Shown here piece by piece: positions 17,585-27,665 of a stretch of 52,695 bases of DNA (position 1 is its first letter; each line of letters starts with the position of its first letter). The notes beneath the pieces are model-generated. The model saw nothing but the letters and a program-made list of their open reading frames with translations. It did not search any database and had not been told where the DNA came from. The translations under genes and the position numbers were made by a program. The DNA lies in assembly GCA_001513025.1 (NCBI GenBank), contig LFRZ01000084.1, positions 1-52,695 on the forward strand, given 5' to 3'. Source of the DNA: Gammaproteobacteria bacterium DTU037. Lineage in GTDB: Bacteria > Pseudomonadota > Gammaproteobacteria > Pseudomonadales > Pseudomonadaceae.

Positions 17585-18643
17585 TTAAGCGTTACCTTTC
17601 AGCTGAATCTGCGCATCGCGAGTAAAGTCGAGCATCCGCTGCAAAGGGCGTACAGCTTTTGGAATGATCGCTGGGTCAACAATGACTTCATTATCACCAT
17701 TTTGCAGACCCAGTAACAAAGCCTCGAGCGTGTTCATTGCCATCCACGGACAGTTTGCACAACTGCGGCACGCCGCACCTTCACCTGCGGTTGGTGCTTC
17801 AATAAAGCTCTTGTGCGGGCTTAACTGCTGCATTTTGTAGAAAATACCGCGATCAGTCGCAACAATAAATTGCTCATTAGGCAACTCTTGAGTGGCCTTA
17901 ATCAATTGTGTGGTCGAGCCAATCACATCGGCCAGTTCCAACACGGCAGTCGGCGATTCCGGATGCGCGAGTACCGCTGCTTGCGGATACAATACTTTCA
18001 TATCCGCTAACTGCTTAGCCTTAAACTCTTCATGGACAATACAAGCACCGTCCCAAAGCAGCATATCCGCGCCAGTTTCACGCTGAATATAACGACCTAG
18101 ATGCACATCAGGAGCCCAGAGAATGGTTTCCCCGTTATCCATCAAACTTTCAACAATATCTAAGGCGCAGCTAGAAGTGACGACCCAATCAGCACGGGCT
18201 TTAACTGCCGCAGAGGTATTGGCGTACACCACCACAGTGCGCTCAGGATGCTGATCACAGAACTCAGAAAACTCTTTCACTGGACAACCTAAATCCAACG
18301 AGCAAGTTGCCTCTAAAGTGGGCATCAAAATACGCTTTTCAGGATTAAGGATTTTTGCGGTTTCACCCATAAAGCGCACACCGGCAACAACCAGTGTTTG
18401 TGCACTGTGCTGACTGCCGAAACGGGCCATTTCTAGTGAATCAGCGACACAGCCGCCACTTTTTTCAGCCAGTTCTTGAATCACTGGATCGCAATAGTAA
18501 TGCGCGACTAAAACAGCGTTTTGTGCTTTAAGTTCGGCGATAATGCGTTCACAGTAATGTGCTTCTTGCTCAGGCGTCAGGATTTCGACCTGTTTGGCTG
18601 CCAAGTGTGCTTGAACCAAAATACGTTCAGAAATTTGCGTCAT
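17585..18643 (-). CDS. nadA: Quinolinate synthase
   Basis: This 352-residue 4Fe-4S enzyme condenses iminoaspartate with dihydroxyacetone phosphate to quinolinate in NAD synthesis. Visible features are [39 protein letters not shown] and the C-terminal [13 protein letters not shown] cysteine cluster. The length is normal for the proteobacterial type. It is the last gene on the minus strand after queC and tRNA-Lys, an order familiar from pseudomonads. Confidence 0.97.
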   Translation of the reverse strand: MTQISERILVQAHLAAKQVEILTPEQEAHYCERIIAELKAQNAVLVAHYYCDPVIQELAEKSGGCVADSLEMARFGSQHSAQTLVVAGVRFMGETAKILNPEKRILMPTLEATCSLDLGCPVKEFSEFCDQHPERTVVVYANTSAAVKARADWVVTSSCALDIVESLMDNGETILWAPDVHLGRYIQRETGADMLLWDGACIVHEEFKAKQLADMKVLYPQAAVLAHPESPTAVLELADVIGSTTQLIKATQELPNEQFIVATDRGIFYKMQQLSPHKSFIEAPTAGEGAACRSCANCPWMAMNTLEALLLGLQNGDNEVIVDPAIIPKAVRPLQRMLDFTRDAQIQLKGNA

Positions 18644-18754
18644 TGTTGCCAGTCCTCATAGCGCACATCGGCGCAATGTTAACAAGTGTATTGCTTAATG
18701 ATTTAAGAGCAATACAACACAATACTGACAATAAAATGATGCCAACAGAAAAGT

Positions 18755-18829
18755 TGGTGGGTCGTGTGGGATTCGAACCTACGACCAATTGGTTAAAAGC
18801 CAACTGCTCTACCACTGAGCTAACGACCC
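18755..18829 (-). tRNA. tRNA-Lys (anticodon TTT), CCA encoded
   Basis: Read on the minus strand it starts GGGTCGTTAGCTCAG, has an anticodon loop CTTTTAA with anticodon TTT, a GGTTCGAAT T-loop region, and ends ACGACCCACCA. The acceptor stem (GGGTCGT/ACGACCC) is perfect. The T stem GTAGG/CCCAC contains an A-C mismatch at its centre, and the D loop (AGTGGTA) is one base shorter than the form I remember from pseudomonads. It lies between queC and nadA. Confidence 0.95.
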
Positions 18830-18888
18830 GGAAGGGGTGCGAATCATACGGGTTTTCCAGCTCAGCGCAAACATATATTTTATTTTTG

Positions 18889-19566
18889 TCAAAAATACCG
18901 CGTTGTATCGTTAATATCTGCGTGTATAAAACCTTGTTTACGCAATTGACAGCTTTCACAAACTCCGCAAGCCCGACCTTGATCATCGGCCTGATAACAG
19001 GAGACGGTGAGCGCATAGTCTACCCCTAACTGCGTGCCAAGCCGAATAATATCAGCCTTACTCAGACTTTGCAGGGGTGCCTGAATGCGAAACGGCCGCC
19101 CCTCAACCCCTTCACGGGTGGCTAAATTGGCCACCCGCTCAAAGGCTTGAATAAATGCCATACGGCAATCAGGGTAACCGGAGTAGTCGACATCATTGAC
19201 GCCGATAAAAATATCATAGGCCTGTAGCACTTCCGCCCACCCCAACGCCAACGATAGAAACACCGTATTGCGCGCGGGCACATAAGTGATCGGAATCTCA
19301 CCCTGACTGACGCTTTCTGGCACATTCAGACTGCTATCGGTCAGCGCTGAACCACCCATGCCATCTAAATCAATCCCAATCACCTTATGCTCAACAGCCC
19401 CCAGCGCCGCTGAGATCTTGCGTGAGGCCTCTAACTCACTGCGATGACGCTGACCATAATCAAAGCTGATGGTATAGCAGTCATAGCCTTGTGCGCGCGC
19501 TGAAGCCAATACCGTGGCAGAATCTAGACCACCGGATAATAAAATCACTGCACGTTTATTATTCAT
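18889..19566 (-). CDS. queC: 7-cyano-7-deazaguanine synthase
   Basis: QueC converts 7-carboxy-7-deazaguanine to preQ0 with ATP and ammonia for tRNA queuosine synthesis. The ATP-pyrophosphatase motif SGGLDS is at the N-terminus, and the zinc-binding cysteines are near the end ([17 protein letters not shown]). It has about 225 residues. The second ATG (19566) is better spaced from AAAAGGGG than the one at 19572. It follows queE, its pathway partner, 70 bases downstream. Confidence 0.96.
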   Translation of the reverse strand: MNNKRAVILLSGGLDSATVLASARAQGYDCYTISFDYGQRHRSELEASRKISAALGAVEHKVIGIDLDGMGGSALTDSSLNVPESVSQGEIPITYVPARNTVFLSLALGWAEVLQAYDIFIGVNDVDYSGYPDCRMAFIQAFERVANLATREGVEGRPFRIQAPLQSLSKADIIRLGTQLGVDYALTVSCYQADDQGRACGVCESCQLRKQGFIHADINDTTRYF

Positions 19567-19636
19567 ACTCATCCCCTTTTATCGTTTTTCAAGCGCGATT
19601 GGCTGATATGAGCCACTGATAACCCCGGCCACAGCA

Positions 19637-20284
19637 CTACCGGCCGGGCTGGTCATCCCACAGCAGCTTGTGCAATTGCAACTGTAAACGTACCGGTAGA
19701 TTATCAGCGACAATCCAATCGGCCAGCTCACGCGGACCCAACTGCCCCTGACTGGGCGAGAACAATACATCGCTGACCCGCGCAGCCAAGTTGTACTGCA
19801 ACAACTTGGTCACCGCCCAATCGTAATCAGCACGACTGCACAGGACAAACTTGACCTGATCCTGCGCTTTAAGCAGGTCGATATTTTGATAGAGATTACG
19901 CTGCGATTCTAAGGAGTCAGGCGTTTTCAAATCCAGTACTGTGCTCACCCGCGAATCAACACCACTGATATCCAGCGCACCGCTGGTTTCAATCGAGACC
20001 TGATATTCGGCATCACAGAGCGCCTTGAGCAGACTTAACACACGAGGTTGCGCCAGCGGCTCACCGCCCGTCACACAGACATAATGCGGCTTGTACTGCG
20101 CGACCTGGGCCAAAATTGTTGCCAGAGAAAGTAATGTCCCGCCAGAAAAGGCATAAGCGCTGTCGCAATATTGGCAGCGCAGCGGACATCCAGTGAGGCG
20201 GATAAAAACAGTGGGTAAACCGGCAGTGCGTGTTTCGCCCTGCAAGGAATAAAAAATCTCGGTAATACGTAAGGTGCTTTGCAT
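19637..20284 (-). CDS. queE: 7-carboxy-7-deazaguanine synthase (radical SAM)
   Basis: This 215-residue radical SAM enzyme makes 7-carboxy-7-deazaguanine from tetrahydropterin. The cluster-binding CxxxCxxC appears as CPLRCQYC, followed by VTGGEPLAQP. The start at 20284 (MQSTLRITEIFYSLQGE) matches family N-termini; a longer frame to 20350 would add unconserved residues. It lies at the end of the tol-pal cluster, ahead of queC, as in Pseudomonas. Confidence 0.95.
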   Translation of the reverse strand: MQSTLRITEIFYSLQGETRTAGLPTVFIRLTGCPLRCQYCDSAYAFSGGTLLSLATILAQVAQYKPHYVCVTGGEPLAQPRVLSLLKALCDAEYQVSIETSGALDISGVDSRVSTVLDLKTPDSLESQRNLYQNIDLLKAQDQVKFVLCSRADYDWAVTKLLQYNLAARVSDVLFSPSQGQLGPRELADWIVADNLPVRLQLQLHKLLWDDQPGR

Positions 20285-20396
20285 AGAATGTGCGCCGGGC
20301 GCGACAGCAAAACAGACCGTCCGCCTCCGTTGCTGAATGAGGCACTGCACAGCACGGATCCGCGCCGAGCGCAGACGTGCTGGTTTTAGCAGTGTA

Positions 20397-21185
20397 TTAG
20401 AGCTTTCCTAAATCTTTTTGTGCCAATTGTGCAGCCGAGCTTTGCGGGTACTGCGCAACCACTTCTTGTAAAATCGCGCGCGCCTTATCGGCATGACCTA
20501 AGCGGCGTTCAACATCCGCCAATTTATACAAAGAATCCGGCACTTTATTGTGCTGAGGATAGTTGTGACTGACCAAAGCAAAAGCTTTACCAGAAGCTTG
20601 CAAGTCACCTTGCACTAAATGCACCTCACCCAACCAATACTGCGCATTACCGGCGTACTGGCTATTGGGGTACTTACGCAAAAAAGCACTGAAAGCTTGC
20701 TGCGCTTTGTCAAAATCACGCTCTTTAATTAAATCAAAGGACGCTTCGTAGTACAGCTTTTCCTGTTCAGGATCAGCATTGGCCGCCGCTTCTTGTGCTG
20801 CTGGCGTGCCAGCATTATTAGCTGCTGACGTTGCAGGCGCTGTCGATGGGCTTGGTGCTTGCGCAGCAACACCCTCATTTAAGCGACTGTCTAATGTTTG
20901 GTAACGCTCAAGATTTTCTTGGCGTAATTGACTCAATTGATTCTGCTGCTCTTCAAGCATACCGCGCAGGGAGGTAATCTCTTGTTGCATCTGCTGCAAC
21001 TGCATAAACAGCTGACCTTGAGCTGAAAGCGGTGCCATAGCACCGCCCTCAGTCGCAGTTCCGTTCATGCCCTGATCTGCGCCAGAATACGTTTGCTCGT
21101 AAGCTGAGCGATCAGTGATTGGGATCGCAGCAACTGCCAAAGTCGGCAGGCCGAGGGCCAAAGCTATCAGGGTTGAACGGATCAT
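20397..21185 (-). CDS. cpoB: Cell division coordinator CpoB (YbgF), Tol-associated TPR protein
   Basis: A 262-residue periplasmic protein with signal peptide (ending AVAA). An N-terminal coiled coil (about 58-105, QLQQMQQEITSLRG...) is followed by a low-complexity Ala/Pro linker (about 105-140) and TPR repeats (about 140-262; KYPNSQYAGNAQYWLGEVHLVQG). It binds TolA and PBP1B in known systems and couples outer-membrane constriction to septal peptidoglycan synthesis. It follows pal by 12 bases. Confidence 0.94.
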   Translation of the reverse strand: MIRSTLIALALGLPTLAVAAIPITDRSAYEQTYSGADQGMNGTATEGGAMAPLSAQGQLFMQLQQMQQEITSLRGMLEEQQNQLSQLRQENLERYQTLDSRLNEGVAAQAPSPSTAPATSAANNAGTPAAQEAAANADPEQEKLYYEASFDLIKERDFDKAQQAFSAFLRKYPNSQYAGNAQYWLGEVHLVQGDLQASGKAFALVSHNYPQHNKVPDSLYKLADVERRLGHADKARAILQEVVAQYPQSSAAQLAQKDLGKL

Positions 21186-21197
21186 TTGTCTTACCTA

Positions 21198-21710
21198 TTA
21201 CTTACGTAGTTCAACGCGACGGTTTTGTGACCATGAGCTTTCGTCATGGCCAATCACGTTTGGACGCTCTTCACCGTAAGATACTGGCTCAAGTTGTGCA
21301 GGTGAAACACCTTGCAGAACGAGGTAGCGTTGTACCGCTTGAGAACGACGCTCACCCAGTGCCATGTTGTATTCGCGAGTACCACGCTCATCGGCGTGAC
21401 CTTCTAAGACAACACGAGCACCGTTACCTTGTAAATCACGTGCATGTACATCAAGTGCGCGCATCGCTTCTGGCTTCAAATCTGAGCTATCAAATTCAAA
21501 GTAGAATGTTGTGATTGCACGTAGTGCTGCTTCTTCGTTAGCGTTGCCGTTACCGAAGCTACCATCAACCGTACCCGCATCTGCACCGTAACCGGCATTC
21601 GGATCAATTGCACCTTCACCGCTGGCATCGCCGCCCTTTGAAGAACAACCGACTGCAACAGCTAAAGCCAATGATAAAGCGGCAAATTTACCGAATTTAA
21701 GCATTTCCAT
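21198..21710 (-). CDS. pal: Peptidoglycan-associated lipoprotein Pal (OprL)
   Basis: This 170-residue outer-membrane lipoprotein has lipobox AVGC. After a Gly/Asp/Asn-rich linker it carries an OmpA-type peptidoglycan-binding domain ([14 protein letters not shown], then [20 protein letters not shown]). It anchors the outer membrane to the wall and to TolB. The start at 21710 follows GGAGCTTG. It lies between tolB and cpoB in the Tol-Pal operon. Confidence 0.97.
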   Translation of the reverse strand: MEMLKFGKFAALSLALAVAVGCSSKGGDASGEGAIDPNAGYGADAGTVDGSFGNGNANEEAALRAITTFYFEFDSSDLKPEAMRALDVHARDLQGNGARVVLEGHADERGTREYNMALGERRSQAVQRYLVLQGVSPAQLEPVSYGEERPNVIGHDESSWSQNRRVELRK

Positions 21711-21764
21711 TTTACAAGCTCCAAGAAAATAACATTTTAATTTGAGTTAACAGATAACCCATCA

Positions 21765-23063
21765 TCAGTTTAGGTAAGGGGACCATGAAGGCTCTCTGAC
21801 TTCGCCTTGTATGCTAGGTAGTGGGAGCCGCACCCGCCCATTGATCGATGCAAGCATCAGGACACCCTTGCCCTGGTGATGGGTGGCATAGATTACCATT
21901 GTTCCATTGGGTGCAACAGTAGGTGATTCATCTAAACTTGAATCTGATAGCACGCGCAAACTGCCGCGCTCTAAATCCTGCGCGGCGACCTTAAAGACAG
22001 TGTAACCCTCTTGACGATGAATCATCACTAAGGTCTTCTCATCCGCTGATAATTTAGGGTTAGCATTGTAGTTACCAATAAAGGTTACTCGCTCTGCCGC
22101 GCCACCATTAATTTTCATCCGATAAATTTGTGGCTTACCGGAACGGTCCGACGTGAAGTAAATGGTTTGCCCATCTTTACCCCAAAAAGGTTCAGTATCA
22201 ATCGCCGCATGATTGGTCACGCGACGCACTTGACGCGAACCCATATCCATCACATAAATCTCTGGATTACCATCACGCGACAACACAAAAGCCAAGCGAT
22301 TGCCTTCAGGTGACCAAGCCGGCGCACCGTTTAAGCCTTGATAGTTGCTGATCTGTTCGCGGTGACCGGTTTCAATATTCTGCACAAAAATACGTGGACG
22401 CTTTTGCTCAAAGGAAACATAAGCAATACGCTTGCCATCGGGGGCAAACGATGGTGACAAAATCGGCTCTCGTGATTGCAGTAAAGTTACTGCGCGGGCG
22501 CCATCATAGTCAGCACGTTGTAAAGTATAGCGGGTATTGCTGGCTGAAAAACGCTCCGCCGTCACATAGAGTAACCGGGTAGAGAACGCACCTTTCACGC
22601 CGGTCATTTTCTCGTAGGCCTGATCAGAAATATGATGCGCCAGATCGCGCAACTGGGTCACTGCACCACCCACCGAGCCACTGACCATCACTTGCTCAGT
22701 GCTCACATTGAGTAACGCATAACTGATCTGCACTCGCCCAGCATTGGGGGTGATCTGCCCAACCAGCACATATTGCGCACCAATCGCAGTCCAGTCACGA
22801 AAAATCACTTCACTGGCCGCAGCCGGTTGACTGATCATATTTTGCCGAGCAATAGGTTCAAAGATGCCCGAGTTACGCAAATCATTACCGACAATTTGCG
22901 CCATATCTTCAGGCAAAGCATTACCGCCCTGCCAAGCAAAAGGCACCACGGCAATAGGAATGGCTCGATCACTGCCGCCGGAAATCAGCAAAGGATCCGC
23001 CGCATGCACAACACTGACACACAGCAGTGCACCAAATAATAACCAACGTTTTAATAGTTTCAC
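21765..23063 (-). CDS. tolB: Tol-Pal system protein TolB
   Basis: A 432-residue periplasmic beta-propeller with cleavable signal (VVHA). An alpha/beta N-terminal domain precedes repeated propeller blades ([60 protein letters not shown]). It shuttles between Pal and TolA. Its start overlaps the tolA stop by four bases, indicating translational coupling. Confidence 0.97.
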   Translation of the reverse strand: MKLLKRWLLFGALLCVSVVHAADPLLISGGSDRAIPIAVVPFAWQGGNALPEDMAQIVGNDLRNSGIFEPIARQNMISQPAAASEVIFRDWTAIGAQYVLVGQITPNAGRVQISYALLNVSTEQVMVSGSVGGAVTQLRDLAHHISDQAYEKMTGVKGAFSTRLLYVTAERFSASNTRYTLQRADYDGARAVTLLQSREPILSPSFAPDGKRIAYVSFEQKRPRIFVQNIETGHREQISNYQGLNGAPAWSPEGNRLAFVLSRDGNPEIYVMDMGSRQVRRVTNHAAIDTEPFWGKDGQTIYFTSDRSGKPQIYRMKINGGAAERVTFIGNYNANPKLSADEKTLVMIHRQEGYTVFKVAAQDLERGSLRVLSDSSLDESPTVAPNGTMVIYATHHQGKGVLMLASINGRVRLPLPSIQGEVREPSWSPYLN

Positions 23064-24223
23064 AGACTCAAATCCTCTGGTTTAAACACCGCACTACGTT
23101 TGCGATACAAGCTATCAAACGTCTTACGGTCCAATTGTTGCATTTCACGGACGCGTCCCACATTGCGCACTGCCGCCACTGCTGATGCATCAAAGGCTGG
23201 ATCGCCACTGCTGCGTGTCACACTGGCATTGGTAATGGTTCCATCCGGTAACATTTCAATCAAGACTGTAACCGCCATACCGTTACGTGCTGAAGGTGGC
23301 CGCACCCAGCGTTCACTGACTAAGCGAACAATCAAATCATCAAGACTGCCTGCCACTTGCGATCCTAGCGTATCAGCGGCTGTTTGCTGGTACTGCGTAT
23401 CGGCTGATAATAACTCGGCTAAAGCGCCAGCTTTTTTATCGGCAAGCGCCTTACGTGCCGCCTCTTGAGCGTTCTTCTGCTTAGCAGCTTCTTCCGCAGC
23501 ACGCTTTTTCTTGTCGTCGTCAGATTTTTTCTTAGCATCATCGGCGGATTTTTTCTTAGCGGCCTCTGTTGCTGCTTTCTTTTTAGCCTCTTCTGCCGCT
23601 TTTTTCTTAGCGTCTTCCGCAGTCTTTTTCTTAGCCTCTTCAGCCGCTTTATTCTTCGCCTGCTCCGCAGCCTTTTTCTTGGCCTCCTCGGCGGCTTTTT
23701 TCTTCGCCTCTTCAGCTGCTTTGACTTTGGCAACTTCAGCCTGCTTTAGTTTCTCAGCCGCTTGTTTTGCTTGATCTTGTTTGGCTTGCGCTTGTTTTTT
23801 CGCTTCAGCTTGCTTCTGTGCCTCAGCGGCTTTTTGTTCCGCCTGCTGACTGGCTTGTGCAGCTTTACTTTGCGCGTCTGCTTTAGCTGCTTCAGCTTTA
23901 GCCGCTTCAGCCTTTTTCGCCTGCGCAGCTGCCGCTATTTTTTCTTGCTCAATTTTCTTTTGCTCTAATTGCTCAACCTCATAGGTTGGCGCTGAAGTTT
24001 TCGCAGCTTCACCGGCAATTTTTTGATTGGTTTGCGTAGTCGCCTGACTTTGCGATTTCAATTGATAGAGCGTGGCTTTAATCACCGGTCGCGCCGGTGG
24101 TAAATCCGGCGTTCGGGCAAAGCTAACAAACAAAAACGCAAACAATATGGCGTGCAGACCTACAGCCCACACTACCGGCCAAAACAGATTTTCCGAAGAG
24201 GAACGGTCATGCTGTCGCATCAA
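23060..24223 (-). CDS. tolA: Tol-Pal system protein TolA
   Basis: The 387-residue protein has an N-terminal membrane helix (about 14-36). A long Ala/Lys/Glu helix follows (about 85-275) built from AAEEAKKK-like octads, spanning the periplasm. The C-terminal globular domain (about 290-387) has [15 protein letters not shown]. It transmits proton-motive force from TolQR to TolB/Pal. It overlaps tolR and tolB by four bases each. The repeats make long antisense open frames, which I treated as shadows. Confidence 0.96.
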   Translation of the reverse strand: MMRQHDRSSSENLFWPVVWAVGLHAILFAFLFVSFARTPDLPPARPVIKATLYQLKSQSQATTQTNQKIAGEAAKTSAPTYEVEQLEQKKIEQEKIAAAAQAKKAEAAKAEAAKADAQSKAAQASQQAEQKAAEAQKQAEAKKQAQAKQDQAKQAAEKLKQAEVAKVKAAEEAKKKAAEEAKKKAAEQAKNKAAEEAKKKTAEDAKKKAAEEAKKKAATEAAKKKSADDAKKKSDDDKKKRAAEEAAKQKNAQEAARKALADKKAGALAELLSADTQYQQTAADTLGSQVAGSLDDLIVRLVSERWVRPPSARNGMAVTVLIEMLPDGTITNASVTRSSGDPAFDASAVAAVRNVGRVREMQQLDRKTFDSLYRKRSAVFKPEDLSL

Positions 24224-24678
24224 GGTGCCTCAGTAATTAAGCCAACATCAGTGACACCCGCTTGCTGCAAGCCACCCATTGCCGCCATCACACTACCGTA
24301 ATCGACGGATTTATCAGCACGCACATAGACCTGAACCTTTTTACCTTGTGCGGCATTCGCCGCCAAAATAGCACGCGCCGCATTGACCATCTGCGCTAAT
24401 TCAACGGCTTTATCTTGTACCGTATCAACATCCACTTCAGTGCTGGTGTTCCAATAATAGCTTTTATCGGCCTTGATCGAGATCGTTAGCACAATAGAGT
24501 TGTTGTCTTGCGGCAATACTTCACTGCTGACCTGCGGCAAATCAACTTTGACGCCCTGATTGAGCATCGGTGCGGTGACCATAAAGATCACCAACAGCAC
24601 CAACATCACGTCGATATAGGGCACCACGTTCATTTCTGCAACAGGCTTGCGGCGGTTGCGAATTCTACCTCTATGCAT
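24220..24678 (-). CDS. tolR: Tol-Pal system protein TolR
   Basis: A 152-residue ExbD/TolR-family protein with one membrane helix (about 18-40, MNVVPYIDVMLVLLVIFMVTAPM) containing the essential Asp (YIDVML) and a periplasmic domain. With TolQ it forms the proton-driven motor. The ATG at 24678 follows AAGGTG, 8 bases after tolQ. Confidence 0.97.
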   Translation of the reverse strand: MHRGRIRNRRKPVAEMNVVPYIDVMLVLLVIFMVTAPMLNQGVKVDLPQVSSEVLPQDNNSIVLTISIKADKSYYWNTSTEVDVDTVQDKAVELAQMVNAARAILAANAAQGKKVQVYVRADKSVDYGSVMAAMGGLQQAGVTDVGLITEAP

Positions 24679-24686
24679 GGGGCACC

Positions 24687-25382
24687 TTAATCCTCTTTAG
24701 AGTGGACTTTACGATGCAAAATGGCTTGAAACTCATCCGCAAAGGTGTAGTAGCGAGCAATCAAATTTTCACCACGCGCAGCGAAGCGGTTATAGGCAAT
24801 CACCGCTGGAATCGCGGCAAACAAACCAATCGCTGTAGCAATCAAGGCTTCAGCAATACCCGGCGCGACGGTTGCCAGTGTGGCTTGTTGCACTTGGGCT
24901 AAACCACGGAAGGAGTTCATGATCCCCCACACCGTACCAAACAAACCAATATAGGGACTGGTTGAACCCACTGTGGCTAAGAACGGCAAGCTTTGCTCAA
25001 GCTTTTCTTCTTCATGGGAAATAGCCACCCGCATCGAACGCGCGACACCCTCCATCACCGACTCAGGGTTAGCGCCCTGCTGCTGACTTAAGCGAGAAAA
25101 CTCTTTAAAACCGGCGCGAAAAATCTGCTCCACACCGGAATCGGGATCGGGATCGGTACTGACCTGACGGTACAGCTTGGATAAATCAACACCTGACCAA
25201 AAACGGTCTTCAAAGCTATTTAAGCCGTTGCGTGCAGTACGCAATAATTGGCTGCGCTGGAAGATAATCACCCATGAAGTGATCGAGGCTCCCACTAATA
25301 TCAACATAACAAACTGAACAACCAGACTGGCGTTGCTGATTAAGCTCCACATCGACATCTGATCAACGGCATTGGCTTCCAC
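24687..25382 (-). CDS. tolQ: Tol-Pal system protein TolQ
   Basis: A 231-residue MotA/TolQ/ExbB proton-channel protein with three membrane segments (about 17-40, 138-160, 172-195) and the conserved VGSTSPYIGLFGTVWGIMNSF block. It is the first tol gene after ybgC, two bases downstream of it, and assembles with TolR in the inner membrane. Confidence 0.97.
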   Translation of the reverse strand: MEANAVDQMSMWSLISNASLVVQFVMLILVGASITSWVIIFQRSQLLRTARNGLNSFEDRFWSGVDLSKLYRQVSTDPDPDSGVEQIFRAGFKEFSRLSQQQGANPESVMEGVARSMRVAISHEEEKLEQSLPFLATVGSTSPYIGLFGTVWGIMNSFRGLAQVQQATLATVAPGIAEALIATAIGLFAAIPAVIAYNRFAARGENLIARYYTFADEFQAILHRKVHSKED

Positions 25383-25384
25383 GC

Positions 25385-25828
25385 TTACTCTCCTGCAAAG
25401 TCTTGCACATCGGCATTAAATGCCGCATATAACAGTTCGGGAATGCCCCGAGGTTTTAGGGTATCGGCACGTACACAGGCCACGGTAAAGCGCCCTTCAC
25501 AGAGCAACGCATTATCACTGGCGCGGCGCACTTGCTGATAAAATTTTAAACTGGCACGTTTTAATACCTCCACCTGCACACTCACCAGCAACTCATCGTC
25601 TAAACGAGCCGGAGCGTGATAACGTGCTTGAGAGGAATGCACAACAAACAATAGATTTTCGCTGGCCATTTGCGCTTGAGAAAAACCTAAATGACGCAAA
25701 CGCTCAGTGCGAGCTCGCTCCATGAATTTTAGATAATTCACATAATAGACGATGCCGCCTGCATCCGTATCCTCGTAGTAGACACGACAAGAAAAGGTAA
25801 ACCGCGATGCTGCCGTTAATGCGCGCAT
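25385..25828 (-). CDS. ybgC: Acyl-CoA thioesterase YbgC (hot-dog fold)
   Basis: A 147-residue cytoplasmic 4-hydroxybenzoyl-CoA-type thioesterase. The signature [24 protein letters not shown] carries the catalytic Asp. It hydrolyses acyl-CoA or acyl-ACP in studied relatives and is the conserved first gene of the tol-pal operon. It starts about 50 bases after ruvB. Confidence 0.95.
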   Translation of the reverse strand: MRALTAASRFTFSCRVYYEDTDAGGIVYYVNYLKFMERARTERLRHLGFSQAQMASENLLFVVHSSQARYHAPARLDDELLVSVQVEVLKRASLKFYQQVRRASDNALLCEGRFTVACVRADTLKPRGIPELLYAAFNADVQDFAGE

Positions 25829-25877
25829 ACTTTAATGCCACCTTAGGTAATTGCCAATCAAAAACGTAGGTATATTT

Positions 25878-26927
25878 TCACTCTGCATCACTGTACTTTT
25901 CCAACACACTGAGATCTTGCAAACGATCCGGTAAATTTAAGCCAAAATGCAAATAGGCATGGCGTGTCACTACCCGTCCACGTGGGGTACGCATAATAAA
26001 ACCCTGCTGAATCAAATAAGGCTCTAAGACATCTTCAATCGTGTGACGCTCTTCACTAATTGCCGCCGCTAAACTGTCAATCCCCACCGGACCACCATCA
26101 AACTTCTCAATCATAGCCAAAAGTAAACGGCGGTCTTGATGATCAAAGCCGTGCTCATCAATATCCAATAAATTCAGCGCTTGATTGGCGATGGATTGGG
26201 TAATATGCCCAGTACCGCGCACCTGAGCAAAATCACGCACGCGTCTTAATAAACGGTTGGCAATCCGCGGCGTACCCCGTGCGCGCCGCGCAATCTCATA
26301 GGCACCTGCATGCTCAATCGGCATCTTTAAAATACCGCCCGAGCGCGTGACAATAGTGGTCAGATCCGTATCATTGTAAAATTCTAAGCGCTGCACAATA
26401 CCAAAGCGATCACGCAATGGATTCGTCAGCATCCCCGCCCGGGTGGTTGCGCCCACCAAGGTAAAAGCCGGCAGATCCAGTTTAATCGAACGCGCCGCAG
26501 GCCCTTCGCCGATCATAATATCCAGCTGAAAATCCTCCATGGCTGGGTATAAGACTTCTTCGACAATGGGCGGCAGCCGGTGAATTTCATCAATAAAGAG
26601 TACGTCACCTTCTTCTAAGTTAGTCAGCAGTGCAGCCAAATCACCGGGACGCTCAAGCACTGGGCCTGAGGTGCTTTTTAATGACACATTCATTTCTTGC
26701 GCAATAATATGCGCCAAGGTGGTTTTGCCTAAACCGGGCGGACCAAAAATCAAGGTATGATCGAGTGCCTCTTGGCGATTTCGAGCCGCTTCGATAAACA
26801 AAGCCATTTGCTCACGCACACTGGGCTGGCCAATATACTCAGCCAAAGACAGCGGTCGAATTGCTCGGTCAATATGCTCTTCGCGCTCGCGGGGGGCCGC
26901 GGCAATCAGGCGATCAGCTTCAATCAT
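25878..26927 (-). CDS. ruvB: Holliday junction branch migration ATPase RuvB
   Basis: A 349-residue AAA+ hexameric motor with Walker A ([12 protein letters not shown]), Walker B (FIDEIHRL), sensor 1 (VGATTRAG), Arg-finger region (NPLRDRFG) and the winged-helix end with [12 protein letters not shown]. It drives branch migration together with RuvA, whose gene ends 32 bases upstream. Confidence 0.97.
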   Translation of the reverse strand: MIEADRLIAAAPREREEHIDRAIRPLSLAEYIGQPSVREQMALFIEAARNRQEALDHTLIFGPPGLGKTTLAHIIAQEMNVSLKSTSGPVLERPGDLAALLTNLEEGDVLFIDEIHRLPPIVEEVLYPAMEDFQLDIMIGEGPAARSIKLDLPAFTLVGATTRAGMLTNPLRDRFGIVQRLEFYNDTDLTTIVTRSGGILKMPIEHAGAYEIARRARGTPRIANRLLRRVRDFAQVRGTGHITQSIANQALNLLDIDEHGFDHQDRRLLLAMIEKFDGGPVGIDSLAAAISEERHTIEDVLEPYLIQQGFIMRTPRGRVVTRHAYLHFGLNLPDRLQDLSVLEKYSDAE

Positions 26928-26959
26928 AAACTGCAGTTATCCCAAATAATGTGACTTAA

Positions 26960-27580
26960 TTACGCCATGCCTTTTAGCGCGCGACGAATCAAGTCTTCGC
27001 TGCTCAGCCCATCTTCCACTACGGCACTGACCGCACGACTGGCCTCAGCGGGTTTAAAGCCTAGACTAATCAAAGCGCTGACCGCATCTTTTTCTGCACT
27101 CTGCGCGTCTGTGACTGTAGAAATTCCGCTAGGTTCCATGCCACTTTGCCCAGCCAGCGGGGTGCTATCCCAGTTTTTAAAGCGATCTTTGAGTTCAACC
27201 AATAAACGTTCAGCAGTTTTCTTACCCACGCCAGGTACTTTCATTAAGCGGCTGGTGTCTTCGGCCTGCACACATTGAATCAGCTCATCAACGCTCATAC
27301 CTGACATCAAGGCCAACGCCAGTTTGGGGCCCACGCCATTTAAACGGATTAACTCACGAAATAAAGTGCGATCGCGCTTGGCATAAAAGCCGTATAACAG
27401 CTGTGCATCTTCACGCACCACCAAGTGTGTATACAACGCCAAAGGTTCGCCGAGCGCTGGCAGTTGAAATAAGGTGGTCATTGGCACTTCCAACTCATAG
27501 CCCACACCATTTACATCCAGCAGCACATGGGGCGGCTGCTTCTCAAGCAGGGTGCCACGCAGATATCCAATCACAGTCAT
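26960..27580 (-). CDS. ruvA: Holliday junction DNA-binding protein RuvA
   Basis: A 206-residue protein with the OB-fold N-terminus ([29 protein letters not shown]), tandem helix-hairpin-helix motifs ([18 protein letters not shown] and [19 protein letters not shown]) and the RuvB-binding domain III. It tetramerises on Holliday junctions. In pseudomonads ruvC normally precedes it; here the 85 bases upstream hold no ruvC and a yeiH gene follows. Confidence 0.97.
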   Translation of the reverse strand: MTVIGYLRGTLLEKQPPHVLLDVNGVGYELEVPMTTLFQLPALGEPLALYTHLVVREDAQLLYGFYAKRDRTLFRELIRLNGVGPKLALALMSGMSVDELIQCVQAEDTSRLMKVPGVGKKTAERLLVELKDRFKNWDSTPLAGQSGMEPSGISTVTDAQSAEKDAVSALISLGFKPAEASRAVSAVVEDGLSSEDLIRRALKGMA

Positions 27581-27665
27581 TCCTTATCAGTAAAAAGTAC
27601 GTATTAACGAGTAATAGCCTAACAATAACTGGCATTATATACAGTCTGAAGGTGATTTGTCTGTA

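Noticed and set aside
18559-19029. 156-codon plus-strand open frame
   Set aside because: It runs antisense through nadA, the tRNA-Lys gene and queC, whose products are clear on the other strand.
23465-23774. Hydrophobic plus-strand open frames
   Set aside because: They are antisense readings of the Ala/Lys/Glu repeats of tolA, which give long artificial frames.
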